A DNA stretch of 64,000 nucleotides from Gracilaria vermiculophylla. Lineage: Eukaryota > Rhodophyta > Florideophyceae > Gracilariales > Gracilariaceae. Location of the stretch: assembly GCA_019155205.2 (NCBI GenBank), contig JAHNZQ020000308.1, forward strand, positions 1,275,264-1,339,263. The letters are read 5' to 3'. The translations under genes were made by a program, and so were the position numbers. The notes beneath the pieces are model-generated. The model was not told where the DNA came from. It ran no database searches and worked only from the letters and a program-made list of their open reading frames with translations. Below, one piece after another: positions 1-9,339 of this stretch; within the stretch, counting starts at the first letter, position 1, and each line of letters begins with the position of its first letter.

Positions 1-1255
1 ATGCTTCATTGCAGAATGCGCAGCATTCTGAAGTAGATGTAACTCCAACTGATTGATAAAGAGCTTGATCAAGGCAAATGTCGGCGCAACACTCACCCAT
101 GTTTGTTGCAGGGGAGGACGGATATGCAAAATATCCTTGTGAACAAGAGTAGGTGGAGCGATAAGCCGTTTGCAGCACGGTTTCCGTCGCTAATTCCTGA
201 AGCTCTGCCTCGGGAGATTGAGACACGGATTGATATATGGATTGAAACCTGGGAACATACACAGATATTGAGTCCGAAATATTTGCAAGCACATCTTTCG
301 AGAAGATCTTTTCAGCTATGTGAGCTTTGTGCATGGTGTAACCGTCGTAAAAAATGTGTTCTAGACGACCCCAGCTATGAAAACTGGAGAGAATACGAAT
401 GTCATCATCTAGCAATTTCTGAACGAGCGATATTGGAATTTTGGGGACGAGAGACAGGTCTTTTGAAGAAGTATGACTGCGGAACGCTTCGTTGTAGAAA
501 GATGAGAAAACCAAGCTCACTTTCAACTGCTCGTTTTGTACTCGCTCACAACGAATGCCGTTGAAGACGAACGCTACAGCGTGTTGAAGTATACCGAGAC
601 AGGACTCATCTGGGACGCCGAGCATGTACGCTCGAATAACAGTTGATACGACATCAGCAATAAAATAGTTCGAAGTCACAAGCTTGTACTCTGGAATACC
701 CTGCTTATACGAAAGAAAACGTTGACAGACGGTCTCTGCCTCAGGGTCGTATAGTATCTTCAGTCCCGGAGGAAGAACACTGCGCACAGTTTCCATATAT
801 GCACTCGGAGGATCCTCCAGCGCTTCTAGGGTGAAGTCCCAAGCGCCGTCTACGAGAGATTGCTCGGCGTGCATGAAAGGCGGCAGTTCGGAGTCTGCAA
901 CCATGCTCGGCGGCAGGTAAAACAACTGCGGGTCAATGCCGTACAATTTATCGATTTCGCCGTAGATCAAAGAGCTGTTCTCGAATGCGTGAAAAGCTCC
1001 AATCTCGACATCGTTTAGGCACACTGGTCCCAATGCCTTCTCATAGGGAAATACCTCGGCAACAAAATGGTCAAGACTTGTAATGTAAGCGGAGTAGAAA
1101 GGCATTACAAAGTTTGTCGGGGCTCCACGTCTTTGAAGGTTGACAAACTTTTCAAAGTGGGACCGTATAAGCGAGGTCACTGTCGTGCATGGAAGTAATG
1201 CAGAGTGAAGAACTGGAAGGAACAGGATGAACGTGAAGAAGAGACGCAGCACCAT
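1..1255 (-). CDS. Secreted cysteine-tail protein, 3' end cut by window edge
   Basis: I read an uninterrupted minus-strand frame from the ATG at 1255 to the window edge (418 complete codons, no stop reached). It opens with a hydrophobic signal peptide (MVLRLFFTFILFLPVLHSA). The C-terminal part carries a cysteine cluster of the form C-x3-GYF..ECC-x3-C..SECC-x2-CN. The whole frame is collinear with the GC-rich gene at 11601-12926: both share an LQRRG[AV]P motif after the signal region, an F[YF]LPP/FFLPY motif, an LGxP..E.....[LV][RQ]H segment and the same Cys tail. The function is unknown; I recognise no enzyme family. It is probably secreted, with the Cys tail disulfide-bonded. Codon use is balanced, unlike the GC-extreme paralogue. 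The true end lies outside the window, so tail length and any further intron are unknown. Confidence 0.8.
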   Translation of the reverse strand, partial: MVLRLFFTFILFLPVLHSALLPCTTVTSLIRSHFEKFVNLQRRGAPTNFVMPFYSAYITSLDHFVAEVFPYEKALGPVCLNDVEIGAFHAFENSSLIYGEIDKLYGIDPQLFYLPPSMVADSELPPFMHAEQSLVDGAWDFTLEALEDPPSAYMETVRSVLPPGLKILYDPEAETVCQRFLSYKQGIPEYKLVTSNYFIADVVSTVIRAYMLGVPDESCLGILQHAVAFVFNGIRCERVQNEQLKVSLVFSSFYNEAFRSHTSSKDLSLVPKIPISLVQKLLDDDIRILSSFHSWGRLEHIFYDGYTMHKAHIAEKIFSKDVLANISDSISVYVPRFQSIYQSVSQSPEAELQELATETVLQTAYRSTYSCSQGYFAYPSSPATNMGECCADICLDQALYQSVGVTSTSECCAFCNEA

Positions 1256-1737
1256 TCTTAGCGAAGAAGACTAGGGTGCATGAACGTAAACACCAGAGGT
1301 AGGCCCAGAACGATAATGAAAGAAGCCATTATTGACTCAAGGGTGGTCCAGGGCCTGCCGTGGACAGATTTGAGAAACATGTACGCGCAATTTTCCCCAG
1401 AGTATATTCATTTGGGAGAGGAGCAAGATATCATAGGAGTCAGATTTCTTTAAACAGCAGCCGGTAATTAATCACAAAGCTTGACACTTCATTAACAAAC
1501 CAGCAACACAAAATGCGAGGAACTCCCACCGTTGTTGGGTGTACGTGTTGAGGACCATGGACTCCGCGATTAGCTAAATGTTTATTCGAGAGTGAGTTTA
1601 CTGTGCAAATGAAGACCCAATTTATCGTGAAAATTCGCTCGAAACAGGCTTTGCTCCAGGAAGATTTCTGCTGTGGCCATGTAATATGACAGACAAACAC
1701 AAGGATCTTTCAGACAGCTTTCGCGCTGCAGGATGAG
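1256..1737. other. Intergenic, no gene seen
   Basis: About 480 nt between the start of the window-edge gene and the stop of the Kunitz gene, which are transcribed in the same direction. It should hold the promoter of the first and the 3' UTR of the second. No convincing TATA box or polyadenylation signal stands out, and short open frames here show no coding character. Confidence 0.5.
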
Positions 1738-2478
1738 TTATTGCAGTCTTGGTGTACAGACATTGTTGCATTCCCTTAAACTGAAGAAGGGTTCCGAATC
1801 ACTGCATGCCTTCCAAATACCCTTTTCACAGGTCTGGAAAACCACTTGTTAGTATTATCATGACAACAACGCCGAATCACGCTGACAGACTTACCTGGTG
1901 ATGAGGATTGTAGAAGAAGGCTTGAATATACATCTTCTCGGTATCACATCGGGTAGAACGCTCTGACTGCAAACTGCAACGCTGATCGAAGCCCAGGAAG
2001 TTTGCGCGAGGTCTGTTCTCACAGCTATGCTGACACTCGGAAAGAGATGTAAATGGAATGTTCCCACGGCAGCCTCCCCAAACAAATGGTCTGCAACGAC
2101 CGCGTTGAAAATAATAGCCTATTCTACGCGCTCGGCATGGTCCTGTAGCTGGGTTTGCAAGACAAGGATCAGGGCGACATGCAGCCAGGCATTCGTTTCG
2201 TGAGACGAACGGCGGTAGTTGACACGACTCCGATATCGCACATCCCTGCGTTCGTTAGTTCGAACATATGGTATGGAAGAAGACACAAGAGCTGAACTTA
2301 CTTGAACCTGTGGATCGTACCACCAACCAACTGCAGTTCTTCGGCAAGTAGAGACGGGCGCTATGGGCAGCGCCAGAGCGCATTGGGTTGTTTGCGAAAT
2401 TTTGCCGTCGACGGCCCCAAAAACTTGAGCGACGAAGAGGCCAACGGCTGCAAGAAGGGTACTGGACGGTGACAGCAT
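1738..2478 (-). CDS. Secreted three-domain Kunitz (BPTI-type) protease inhibitor, two introns
   Basis: Three exons on the minus strand, 2478-2302, 2245-1895 and 1833-1738, give 207 aa once the 56-nt and 61-nt GTAAGT...CAG introns are removed (both phase 0). The start is the ATG at 2478; the GTG further up is ignored. A signal peptide ends near residue 22. Three six-cysteine Kunitz units follow: C33-C82, C87-C134 and C149-C202. The middle one is canonical, with GPCRA at the reactive loop, YYF, then CRPFVWGGC and a C-x3-C end. P1 residues (after the second Cys) are Arg46, Arg97 and Asp160. Domains 1 and 2 would therefore suit trypsin-like proteases; domain 3, with Asp, probably does not. Both introns fall one residue before the third Cys, in domains 1 and 3, and domain 2 has none. 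Kunitz domains are best known from animals. Confidence 0.85.
1834..1894 (-). other. Intron 2 of the Kunitz gene (61 nt)
   Basis: Donor GTAAGT and acceptor TTTTCCAG on the minus strand. Removing it restores the third Cys of Kunitz domain 3 in frame. Confidence 0.8.
2246..2301 (-). other. Intron 1 of the Kunitz gene (56 nt)
   Basis: Donor GTAAGT and acceptor ACGCAG on the minus strand. Removing it restores the third Cys of Kunitz domain 1 and opens the frame through domain 2. Confidence 0.8.
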
Positions 2479-3132
2479 TTTTGCGCTCACCTCAATACAC
2501 TATATGGTCAGCGAGAAGGAATGCATGCTTTAGACCACAGAATGGGGTCCGAGTGAGACACCTCAAGTTCTCTGGAGAAGCTGCGTTGTAAGAGGTCTGG
2601 CAGCCGTAGTAGGTTGCTCGGATAAGCGTTAATTTTGCAAGCGGCAACGGAGAACTGCGCACCATGATACGTTCCAACAGGGAGGAACGGACGAACAAAT
2701 TCAGGAATCATGGCAGTGGTCCGCACGACACGAAGCTCTTGTCAATTTATTGCCCTCGGTTTTTGTTAACGGAGACGCAGCGACGTTGCAGACTGTACAC
2801 ACAGTCTTACATTAAGCGGGTACGTTTTCCCGCTCCTGCGTCGCGGACATGGTCTCGAGGTTTTGGTGAGGTAAGTTCCACTCGCCAAGTTCTTTAAAAT
2901 ATGAGACCACGAGAGGAGTGGAAGAAAAGGTGATGGGGGAGCTTGCTAAGCAAAAGCGCAGCACGCACGTGACATACTTCTTCGAGTGGTACATTGAGCA
3001 AAAGTTAAGGGGGAGATAGTATGGCACCTCTCCAAAAACAAGGAGAGCTCGAAGGTATAACTGACATCGAAAACATCCGTAGCGCACAATGCTGTTCATT
3101 TGAATAGATAGTAGAACAACCACGGATTATCA
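2479..3132. other. Intergenic region upstream of the Kunitz gene
   Basis: Moderate-GC spacer between the Kunitz start and the stop of the large Cys-rich gene. Short open frames on both strands lack domains or consistent coding bias. An AATAAA on the minus strand at 2746-2751 could serve the Cys-rich gene but is almost 400 nt past its stop. Confidence 0.45.
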
Positions 3133-5085
3133 CTATATACATGCGCCTCTGTCCTTGTCTGGCTTCTTCCCGGACGGACAGGCGACGCAAGTCGCTGACC
3201 AACCTCCGGGCGAGACGAGCCCTTGCGGACAGTTGTTGCATTTTCGATTGTCAACGAACGTTCCCTTCGGACAACTGGTGCATTTCCCGTTCGCATCCTT
3301 GAACCACCCAAACGGACATTTTGCCGTACAATACGATGCTCCTGATTGCAGACTTTCCATTCCCGCGGGACAAGAATGACAACTCCAACCAGTCCCGCGA
3401 CGGCTGTACTCCCCTGGAGCGCACTTGATACAATAATCACCTCTGCTGAACGTTCCAGCTGGGCACGGCGCGCACCGGCCATTTATCCAGCCCCTCCCAG
3501 CGCTACATTTACATTTGAGGCCCGTCTTGTCCGCCAATCGACCATGTGAGCACAGTCTGCAACGCCTACCATCCCAATAGAATCGCGGGGTGCAAATGCA
3601 CCGCCCGTCGACCATGTACGAATTTCTTGGACAATGCCGTCGGCAGTTTTTGGCGCCAAACCATGACGTTAGCCAAAACGGACATCGTTTGCACGCCGAA
3701 GCCCCATGGTAAGGCGAGTACCATCCGGGATGACACTCCGTGCAATCTTCATAGACGTCATCAGAGAACGAGCCAGCTCCACACCGGCGACAAGTTGTTG
3801 GCCCTATCTGCTCGCTGCCAGGTTTGCAGCGACAAGCGCCACGTCTCACTTCCATTCCGGGGGGGCACTTGTAGCAAGGTGCCACGTTTACCGCTTCATT
3901 CGCAGTTCCTGCCGGACATTTTGTGCATTCGCCGTCATAAAGACCTTCACCGGGGGCGCAACTCTCACACTGATTTCCTGCTCTGTACAGAGATTGGAGC
4001 TCTTTCCAAGAACATCTCACGCATTGTCCATTCACATATTTGTGACCAGGAAAACACCGGCATCGACCATTTCCATCCATCTTCATTCCATGGGTGCAGA
4101 CGCAACTCCGCCCATCTGGCGAGTAGGCATGCCGATCAATGCACTTGTTGCATACCACACGACCCCACTCTACCGTAGAAAGCAGCCCCGGAGCACATCT
4201 ACAAGCGGTGGCGTTTTTGTACGGCACCATATCAAAGGGGCACTCGGCGCATTCCGTAGCAGTGGACCGGCTACTATACGTCCCCCACGAGCATGGCGCA
4301 CAGGCATTGCCATCGCGGCCGTGTCCCTTTTCACACCACACGCAGGGAATTCCCTGCTTGACAGTGCCGCGGCCGCAGTGCGGCACGCAAAACGACATGC
4401 CCTTTACCCAAGCTTGACTCCGTGGCGGGCACGCATTGCACGCAGGTGCTGCGCGCGCGGAACTATAGGTGCCCGGAGCACACATTGAGCACTTTGACGT
4501 TTTCCCTTGCGAAAAAGTACCGGGGGGGCACGGTGCACATCGCTGCGTGCTGTCCGACTCGACACGACTGTAGAAGCCAGGTGGGCAAGGGCGGCACTTG
4601 GTCGAATTCCCATCGGATGTAAAGCCCAGAGGGCATCGGACACACTCTGGGTACTCGTTTTCGGTGTCGGTTCGCCAGTGATGCCCCACAGGACAAAACA
4701 TGCACGAGGCGATTGATCCGCCGCCCGTAGAAAACAACGAAGCGGGGCAGTTTTGGCACGCGGTGGCCTGTGGGGTGGAGTAAGTGCCCGGGGGGCACGG
4801 GCGGCAGCGCTGATAGCCGTGGGCTGGCTTGTAGAAGCCCGGGGCACACGGTTCGCACAAGAGACCGTACGAGTCAATTCCAAAGCCGGGCGGGCATTGT
4901 TCGCAGGTGTAGGTGAAATCAGAAAACGAAAACAGATGCGGGGGGCACGGCTGGCAAGCTGCGATGCTGAGAGACGATTCTCGCGTTGAATGCTCGAACA
5001 GGCGCGCACATCGATTCTGGGCGCTCACGAGCGACAAGCAGCAGAGTAGCAAGGCAGCGACGCGTACGGCTGGCGTACGCGCCAT
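3133..5085 (-). CDS. Secreted cysteine-rich repeat protein (ephrin-receptor/TNFR-like GCC2_GCC3 repeats)
   Basis: Single exon of 650 aa. I start at the ATG at 5085, directly before a clear signal peptide (MARTPAVRVAALLLCC...VSAQ); the frame is open further up but without an ATG. The mature protein is almost wholly a tandem array of cysteine modules of about 40-50 aa, with CPPG[TF][YF], CAPG.YS, C..CP[PA]G and similar motifs, matching the ephrin-receptor-like / TNFR-type Cys-rich family (GCC2_GCC3). No membrane segment, kinase or other C-terminal domain is visible, and the frame ends soon after the last Cys pairs at TAG. It is therefore probably a soluble or wall-bound extracellular scaffold or binding protein. 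In this family each module is held by two or three disulfides. The ligand and role cannot be told from sequence. Confidence 0.85.
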   Translation of the reverse strand: MARTPAVRVAALLLCCLSLVSAQNRCARLFEHSTRESSLSIAACQPCPPHLFSFSDFTYTCEQCPPGFGIDSYGLLCEPCAPGFYKPAHGYQRCRPCPPGTYSTPQATACQNCPASLFSTGGGSIASCMFCPVGHHWRTDTENEYPECVRCPLGFTSDGNSTKCRPCPPGFYSRVESDSTQRCAPCPPGTFSQGKTSKCSMCAPGTYSSARAAPACNACPPRSQAWVKGMSFCVPHCGRGTVKQGIPCVWCEKGHGRDGNACAPCSWGTYSSRSTATECAECPFDMVPYKNATACRCAPGLLSTVEWGRVVCNKCIDRHAYSPDGRSCVCTHGMKMDGNGRCRCFPGHKYVNGQCVRCSWKELQSLYRAGNQCESCAPGEGLYDGECTKCPAGTANEAVNVAPCYKCPPGMEVRRGACRCKPGSEQIGPTTCRRCGAGSFSDDVYEDCTECHPGWYSPYHGASACKRCPFWLTSWFGAKNCRRHCPRNSYMVDGRCICTPRFYWDGRRCRLCSHGRLADKTGLKCKCSAGRGWINGRCAPCPAGTFSRGDYCIKCAPGEYSRRGTGWSCHSCPAGMESLQSGASYCTAKCPFGWFKDANGKCTSCPKGTFVDNRKCNNCPQGLVSPGGWSATCVACPSGKKPDKDRGACI

Positions 5086-6176
5086 GAGTGCTAAAGGAAC
5101 GCGCAAGCCGCGGGGGAGAGGCAGGTGCGGTGGTAAAGGGAAGCAAAGAGGAAGAGGAAGAAACAATAGGGGAGAGGGGGGGTCACGAAGAATAAGTCAC
5201 GAGGGTTGGGGGGGGAGGGGGGGGGGGAGGGGGGAGAGTCGGAAGGGCAGTTATAAACAGCAGCTTGAAGGCAGCGAAATAATGGGCATATTGCTTTTGA
5301 TTCGGTGATGGCGCGCGTGCGAGGGGGGCGCGTTTCGATACGACGGACCATGGCGCACGGGCTACCGACGATGAACAACGGCGGCGACGGAGATGCGTCG
5401 CGCGCTTGCGGCGGACACGTAGCGCGTGCCGTATGTGCACAGCCGTGTGGGCGGAGGCGCAACTTGCGACGCGTGTCCGGGAATGTGCGCCGCCGCTGTA
5501 TGTATATGGGTGGCCACAAGAAATAAAACGCCAATCAGCTTGCGCGGCGCCTTCTGCGTTCCCTTCACTGTACAGTTCGCACGCCGCGCTGGCGCGCTTG
5601 CTTTTTGCACGCGCGCTGGCGTCGTGTACGTCGTGGCCACACCGCCACGCGGCCAAGCGGCCAAGCGGCCACGCGTCCTGGTGCCGTGGGAGGGGGCGCA
5701 CACTCTGCAGGCGGGCCATACCTTGGATGTTTTGCGATCCTTCATGGAAATACAGTACGGGGCGACAACAAAGCGCAGTGCTGCTGTACCATTATAACGA
5801 ATAACGCTTACCGCGGAGAGCACGCCATGTAACAAAACTTGCTGTATTACGAATGCTTACATCGCGTATAATCCTCCGAAGAGTCATCACACTGAATATG
5901 AATGCGTGGCATCGCGCTGGCGCCGCATAACCAATACATCAGTCATCTACACAAACAGTTGATTTATCAGTAGTGAATAGCTTGCCTCGCCGAATCCACA
6001 GAGTTCTGGCAAAAACCTCACCTTCTTCTATATAGTAATCACAACAGAACCACTTCGCAAATTAAAAAAAGTCTTTCTATGACAAGCTCTTGTTTCGAGA
6101 ATTGTTTGTTGCGCGATTGTAATCGTCATCACCGTCTGAGCAGTGATGCCGCAAGGTGTGGCACACCGCACACAGC
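5086..6176. other. Intergenic region with poly-G tract
   Basis: It lies between the starts/ends of two minus-strand genes. It holds a long G-rich run (about 5178-5232), a GC-rich stretch with 9-bp iterations around 5640-5680 (GCGGCCAAn), then a drop to AT-rich sequence at 5820-6120 before the stop of the GGN-repeat gene. Open frames here are proline/arginine-rich artefacts of base composition. I see no gene. Confidence 0.5.
5178..5232 (+). repeat. G-rich homopurine tract
   Basis: Runs of 7-11 G broken by single A or T, upstream of the Cys-rich gene. On the minus strand it is a C-rich tract within about 150 nt of that gene's start, where it could form a quadruplex or act as a nucleosome-free element. 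Confidence 0.6.
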
Positions 6177-7046
6177 TTAGACAATTACCGATCCGGCATC
6201 ACCACCGTTTCCTCCGTTTCCGCCCACAACGCCTTCGCCTGCAATGAATCCATTTCCTCCGTTACCGCCATTGCCCCCCGAGACAAACCCGAAGCCACCA
6301 GATCCACCAGATCCACCGTTGCCGCCGACGGCTCCATCGCCCCTGGCAGTACCGAAGCCACCGTTTCCACCGTTGCCACCAATGGCGGTCTCAGAAACAC
6401 CACCATCGCCACCGTTTCCAGCGTTACCGCCGACCACGCCAGGGCCCTCGGCGAAACCGTTTCCACCATTACCACCGTTTCCACCGTCACCGGCAAAGAG
6501 TCCGGCGTCACCACCGAAACCTCCGTTTCCACCGTTTCCGCCGATGGCACCGGCTCCGAGCACACCGCCGGCGCCTCCGTCACCACCGTTTCCACCGTTG
6601 CCGGCGAGAATTCCGGCGAAACCACCGTTTCCGCCGGCGCCACCTTCGCCACCGACCACACCAGCGCCAATGGCGGCACCACCGCCACCGTTGCCTCCGT
6701 CACCACCGTCGCCGGTGGCTATGGCGTTTCCACCTTCGCCTCCGAGACCTCCATTACCGCCGGATCCGCCGGCGCCGTCGAGGAAACCGTTTCCACCGAT
6801 TCCACCATTGCCGCCTCCGAAGAAGCCGTCTCCTCCGAGACCGCCGTTACCACCGTTACCTCCGACGGCGCCGGGGCCATTGACGGTACCGGAGCCGCCG
6901 TTACCGCCGTTTCCTCCAAACTGGGGGAAGCCCGGCGGCGGGGTGAGTTCGACGACCTGGCGGTCGACGGCCGGAAGCGTTTGCGGAACGACGGCGGCCT
7001 GGGACAGCACGGCGAGAGAGAGGGCGATCGCGGCGGTGAGCTTCAT
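6177..7046 (-). CDS. Secreted glycine-rich protein with GGN tripeptide repeats (copy 1)
   Basis: Single exon of 289 aa from the ATG at 7046 to TAA at 6177. The signal peptide ([17 protein letters not shown]) is followed by a short proline-containing linker (to about residue 45). The rest to the C-terminus is [12 protein letters not shown] tripeptides in blocks of about 9-14 residues, separated by short hydrophobic turns such as GPGVV, GAGVV and GDGAV. The block-turn-block pattern resembles polyglycine-II/PPII helix bundles (as in snow-flea antifreeze protein) and superficially the PGRS proteins of mycobacteria. Related genes sit at 9340-10113 and 52988-53770. A TATA box lies 111 nt upstream. 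Function unknown; structural wall, adhesive or ice-interacting roles are all possible. The long proline-rich frames on the opposite strand are mirror images of this gene. Confidence 0.85.
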   Translation of the reverse strand: MKLTAAIALSLAVLSQAAVVPQTLPAVDRQVVELTPPPGFPQFGGNGGNGGSGTVNGPGAVGGNGGNGGLGGDGFFGGGNGGIGGNGFLDGAGGSGGNGGLGGEGGNAIATGDGGDGGNGGGGAAIGAGVVGGEGGAGGNGGFAGILAGNGGNGGDGGAGGVLGAGAIGGNGGNGGFGGDAGLFAGDGGNGGNGGNGFAEGPGVVGGNAGNGGDGGVSETAIGGNGGNGGFGTARGDGAVGGNGGSGGSGGFGFVSGGNGGNGGNGFIAGEGVVGGNGGNGGDAGSVIV

Positions 7047-7156
7047 TGCGGATTAAAGTGTTGAGTAAAAGAGCTGGGGAGGAGGGTTTGAGTTGTTAGG
7101 GTGCAGGAAGTGCGGATGGGGGTGGTGGGAGGGAGAGGCGGGAGAGCGATTGGGCG

Positions 7157-7164
7157 CTTTTATA
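7157..7164 (-). promoter_or_regulatory. TATA box (TATAAAAG) of GGN gene copy 1
   Basis: A minus-strand TATAAAAG, 111 nt upstream of the ATG at 7046, in otherwise GC-rich DNA. The same motif is found at similar spacing before several genes in this window. Confidence 0.7.
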
Positions 7165-9339
7165 CGACTAGGGGAGCGGGGAACTTAGGGAAGGACCAGG
7201 GTGTGAAAACGGGGTGAAACATACTGTATGTGTGTTGCTGTGTGGGTAAATGATGCACAGCGCTGGCTGTGACGGGAGGCGAAGCAGGTGTGCATGGTTG
7301 CCGGGGGGTGTGATGAGCGAATTTGGTGGGGCAAATGGAGGCATGCGTTGCACATAACGAGGCTACTGGAAGACGGGAGCGAACGGGCCACAGCGGTTGA
7401 GGAACGACACGTTGCATGAGCGGCGTGTAAACAGGTGCTGGCGGAGCACTTTTCTGCACTGGGCGCATGTGTGGGGTTGCGTTGGGGGCGCGCTGATCGT
7501 TATGGGCTCGGGTGAATTTGGACGGGCGCGAGGGAGAACGATGATGATGAGGATGAAGAGCAGCGTGCGACAACGCGGAGGCGGGCGGCGGCTGACGCGA
7601 CGCGAGCGCGGGTGGCGGCGCGGGCGCGAGCGGCGGCGCGGGCGCGAGTGGCGGCACGGGCCACACGCCCGTTGGGACGCGCGCGGCGGCGGCGCGCGTG
7701 GCGGGCGCGGCGGCACGGGGGCACGGAGGCACGGAGGCACGGCGGGCGCGCGGGGCGGCAGCGCTCAGCGACGGCGCGGGCGGCTGCTGGCGATACGCCG
7801 CCGGCCGACGGCGCTGAGCACGGCGAGAGGGGCGGCGCGCGCGCGCGGCAGCGGCGGCGCGCGCAAATTTGGGCGGCGCGCGGCACGCGGCGGTGGCAGC
7901 GCGAGGTGCGGCGCTAATCTGCGGCGCGGCGGCGCCCAAAGCGCGGCGGGCGTATGATAGTCGAAACAAATTTGGCGCCGAAACCAAGCAAGGCGGCGCA
8001 GCAGCGCCGCGGCGGCGGCGCGCCGCGCGGACGCCGCGCGGCGCGCGCAGACGCAGCGCGCGTTTCCGCGCCGCCGGCGCGCAATTGATTGGGCGCGCGG
8101 GCAATTGCGGCCGCGCGCGCTGCTGTTGAGCGCGCGCAAGCGACACGCGTCGCCAACGCTGCGCCTCGCACCGACCTGCAACAGACCGCACAACCGAGTC
8201 GATATTCGCCAGGCGACCGCAACCGATATCCGCCGTCGGTGCTCGCACCCGAAATCGGAGCACACATGGTTGCGCGCACGCAACCAACGTGCGAGTTGAC
8301 CGCTTCGAACGCCACCTCGTTCCACCCGCGTCCGCGCTAATCGCTACCGACCCGCCGACCCGCTGCACACCCTTGTTGACACCAGCAGCCAGCCCATGGC
8401 CCGGCCAGGCGGCGCAACTGTTTTTGCGGCACGCTCCGAAAGCACCACGCGCAGCAACATAAAGCGGCGGGAGAGGCGCCGCGCTCAGCAAAACACCACA
8501 CGCGCACGAAGCGTTCTCCCCTCGGTGTCCTCCTCCTCCACATCGCACCCAACCTAAGTTTTGCCAGTCGCGCCACGAGCTCTCACAGCAGCTCATCCGC
8601 AGCAGCCACACGCTGTGCCACACGTGGCATACTTTGAGCCCTTTTTACTCGCCGCCCCGCCACGCCGCATGGGCGGCGCGCCCCACCCCGCCCCTCGCTG
8701 CGTCCGCGCTGCCGCCACGCCGCGTGCGCGCACCGCCGATACCCGCCCGACCCCCCTACATAAACCACCGCCCAGCGCTGCGCATGCGGCCGTAGACGGT
8801 ACCGATTCAGTCTCCCCCTCCCGCCCCCATCCCCTCAGCCCGCCGCCGTCGCGTCGTGTACCTTCATAGCCGCGCTGCGCTGCGCCGCCCTGTCGCGCCG
8901 CCGCGTCGCGCTGAATCTGTGCTTGTATCGCTCAGCACCGCGCCGCCGCTGCCGCCGCCCCGAGCGCGTGTCTCCGTGCAGCATTCGCGCGCGCGCCCCG
9001 CCCGCGTCTGGTCATGCTCGCAATGCACCGCCGCGCCCCGCCATGCGCCGCGCTTGCTCCCGTGCTCGCCTTCGCCACATGCGTACAATACATGTGTTTA
9101 CCGTGAGTGACACGCATGCGCCGCGCCACGTCGCGCCGCGCCTGCTTTCGCGCCCGCCTTCCCGCCCCCCCCGACACGCGCTTATCTCATGTGTGAATCG
9201 CGCAGCGCCGCCACGCCTTGAGCACATGCGCACAACAGACTTGTTTATCGTATGTCAAACAGATTGCACTGGATCTACACGCGGAAGCGCGCGCTCAGCC
9301 GCGCCCTTCCGCTATCGCCCTCCGCCGAGCGCGCCGCGC
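7165..9339. other. Long GC-rich, GCGC-dense intergenic region, no supportable gene
   Basis: Open frames here are Ala/Arg/Pro-rich on every strand, lack signal peptides or domains and contradict each other, so I call none. A promoter-like CATAAA at about 8757, followed by a C-rich leader, may mark a lost or non-coding gene. A partial tandem duplication (CACATGCG...CAnA..GTTTA) occurs at about 9075-9110 and 9220-9255. Confidence 0.5.

Noticed and set aside
4404..5009. Antisense and alternative frames within the Cys-rich gene
   Set aside because: They lack signal peptide and Cys periodicity; the 650-aa frame explains the whole region.
6244..7056. Long plus-strand proline-rich open frames opposite GGN gene copy 1
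   Set aside because: They are the mirror of GGN codons on the other strand (GGN reads as PP/TV repeats). They have no signal peptide or start context, and the minus-strand frame has signal peptide and TATA box.
7160..8623. 487-aa minus-strand frame
   Set aside because: Composition artefact; competing frames of similar length on both strands, no domain, no start context.
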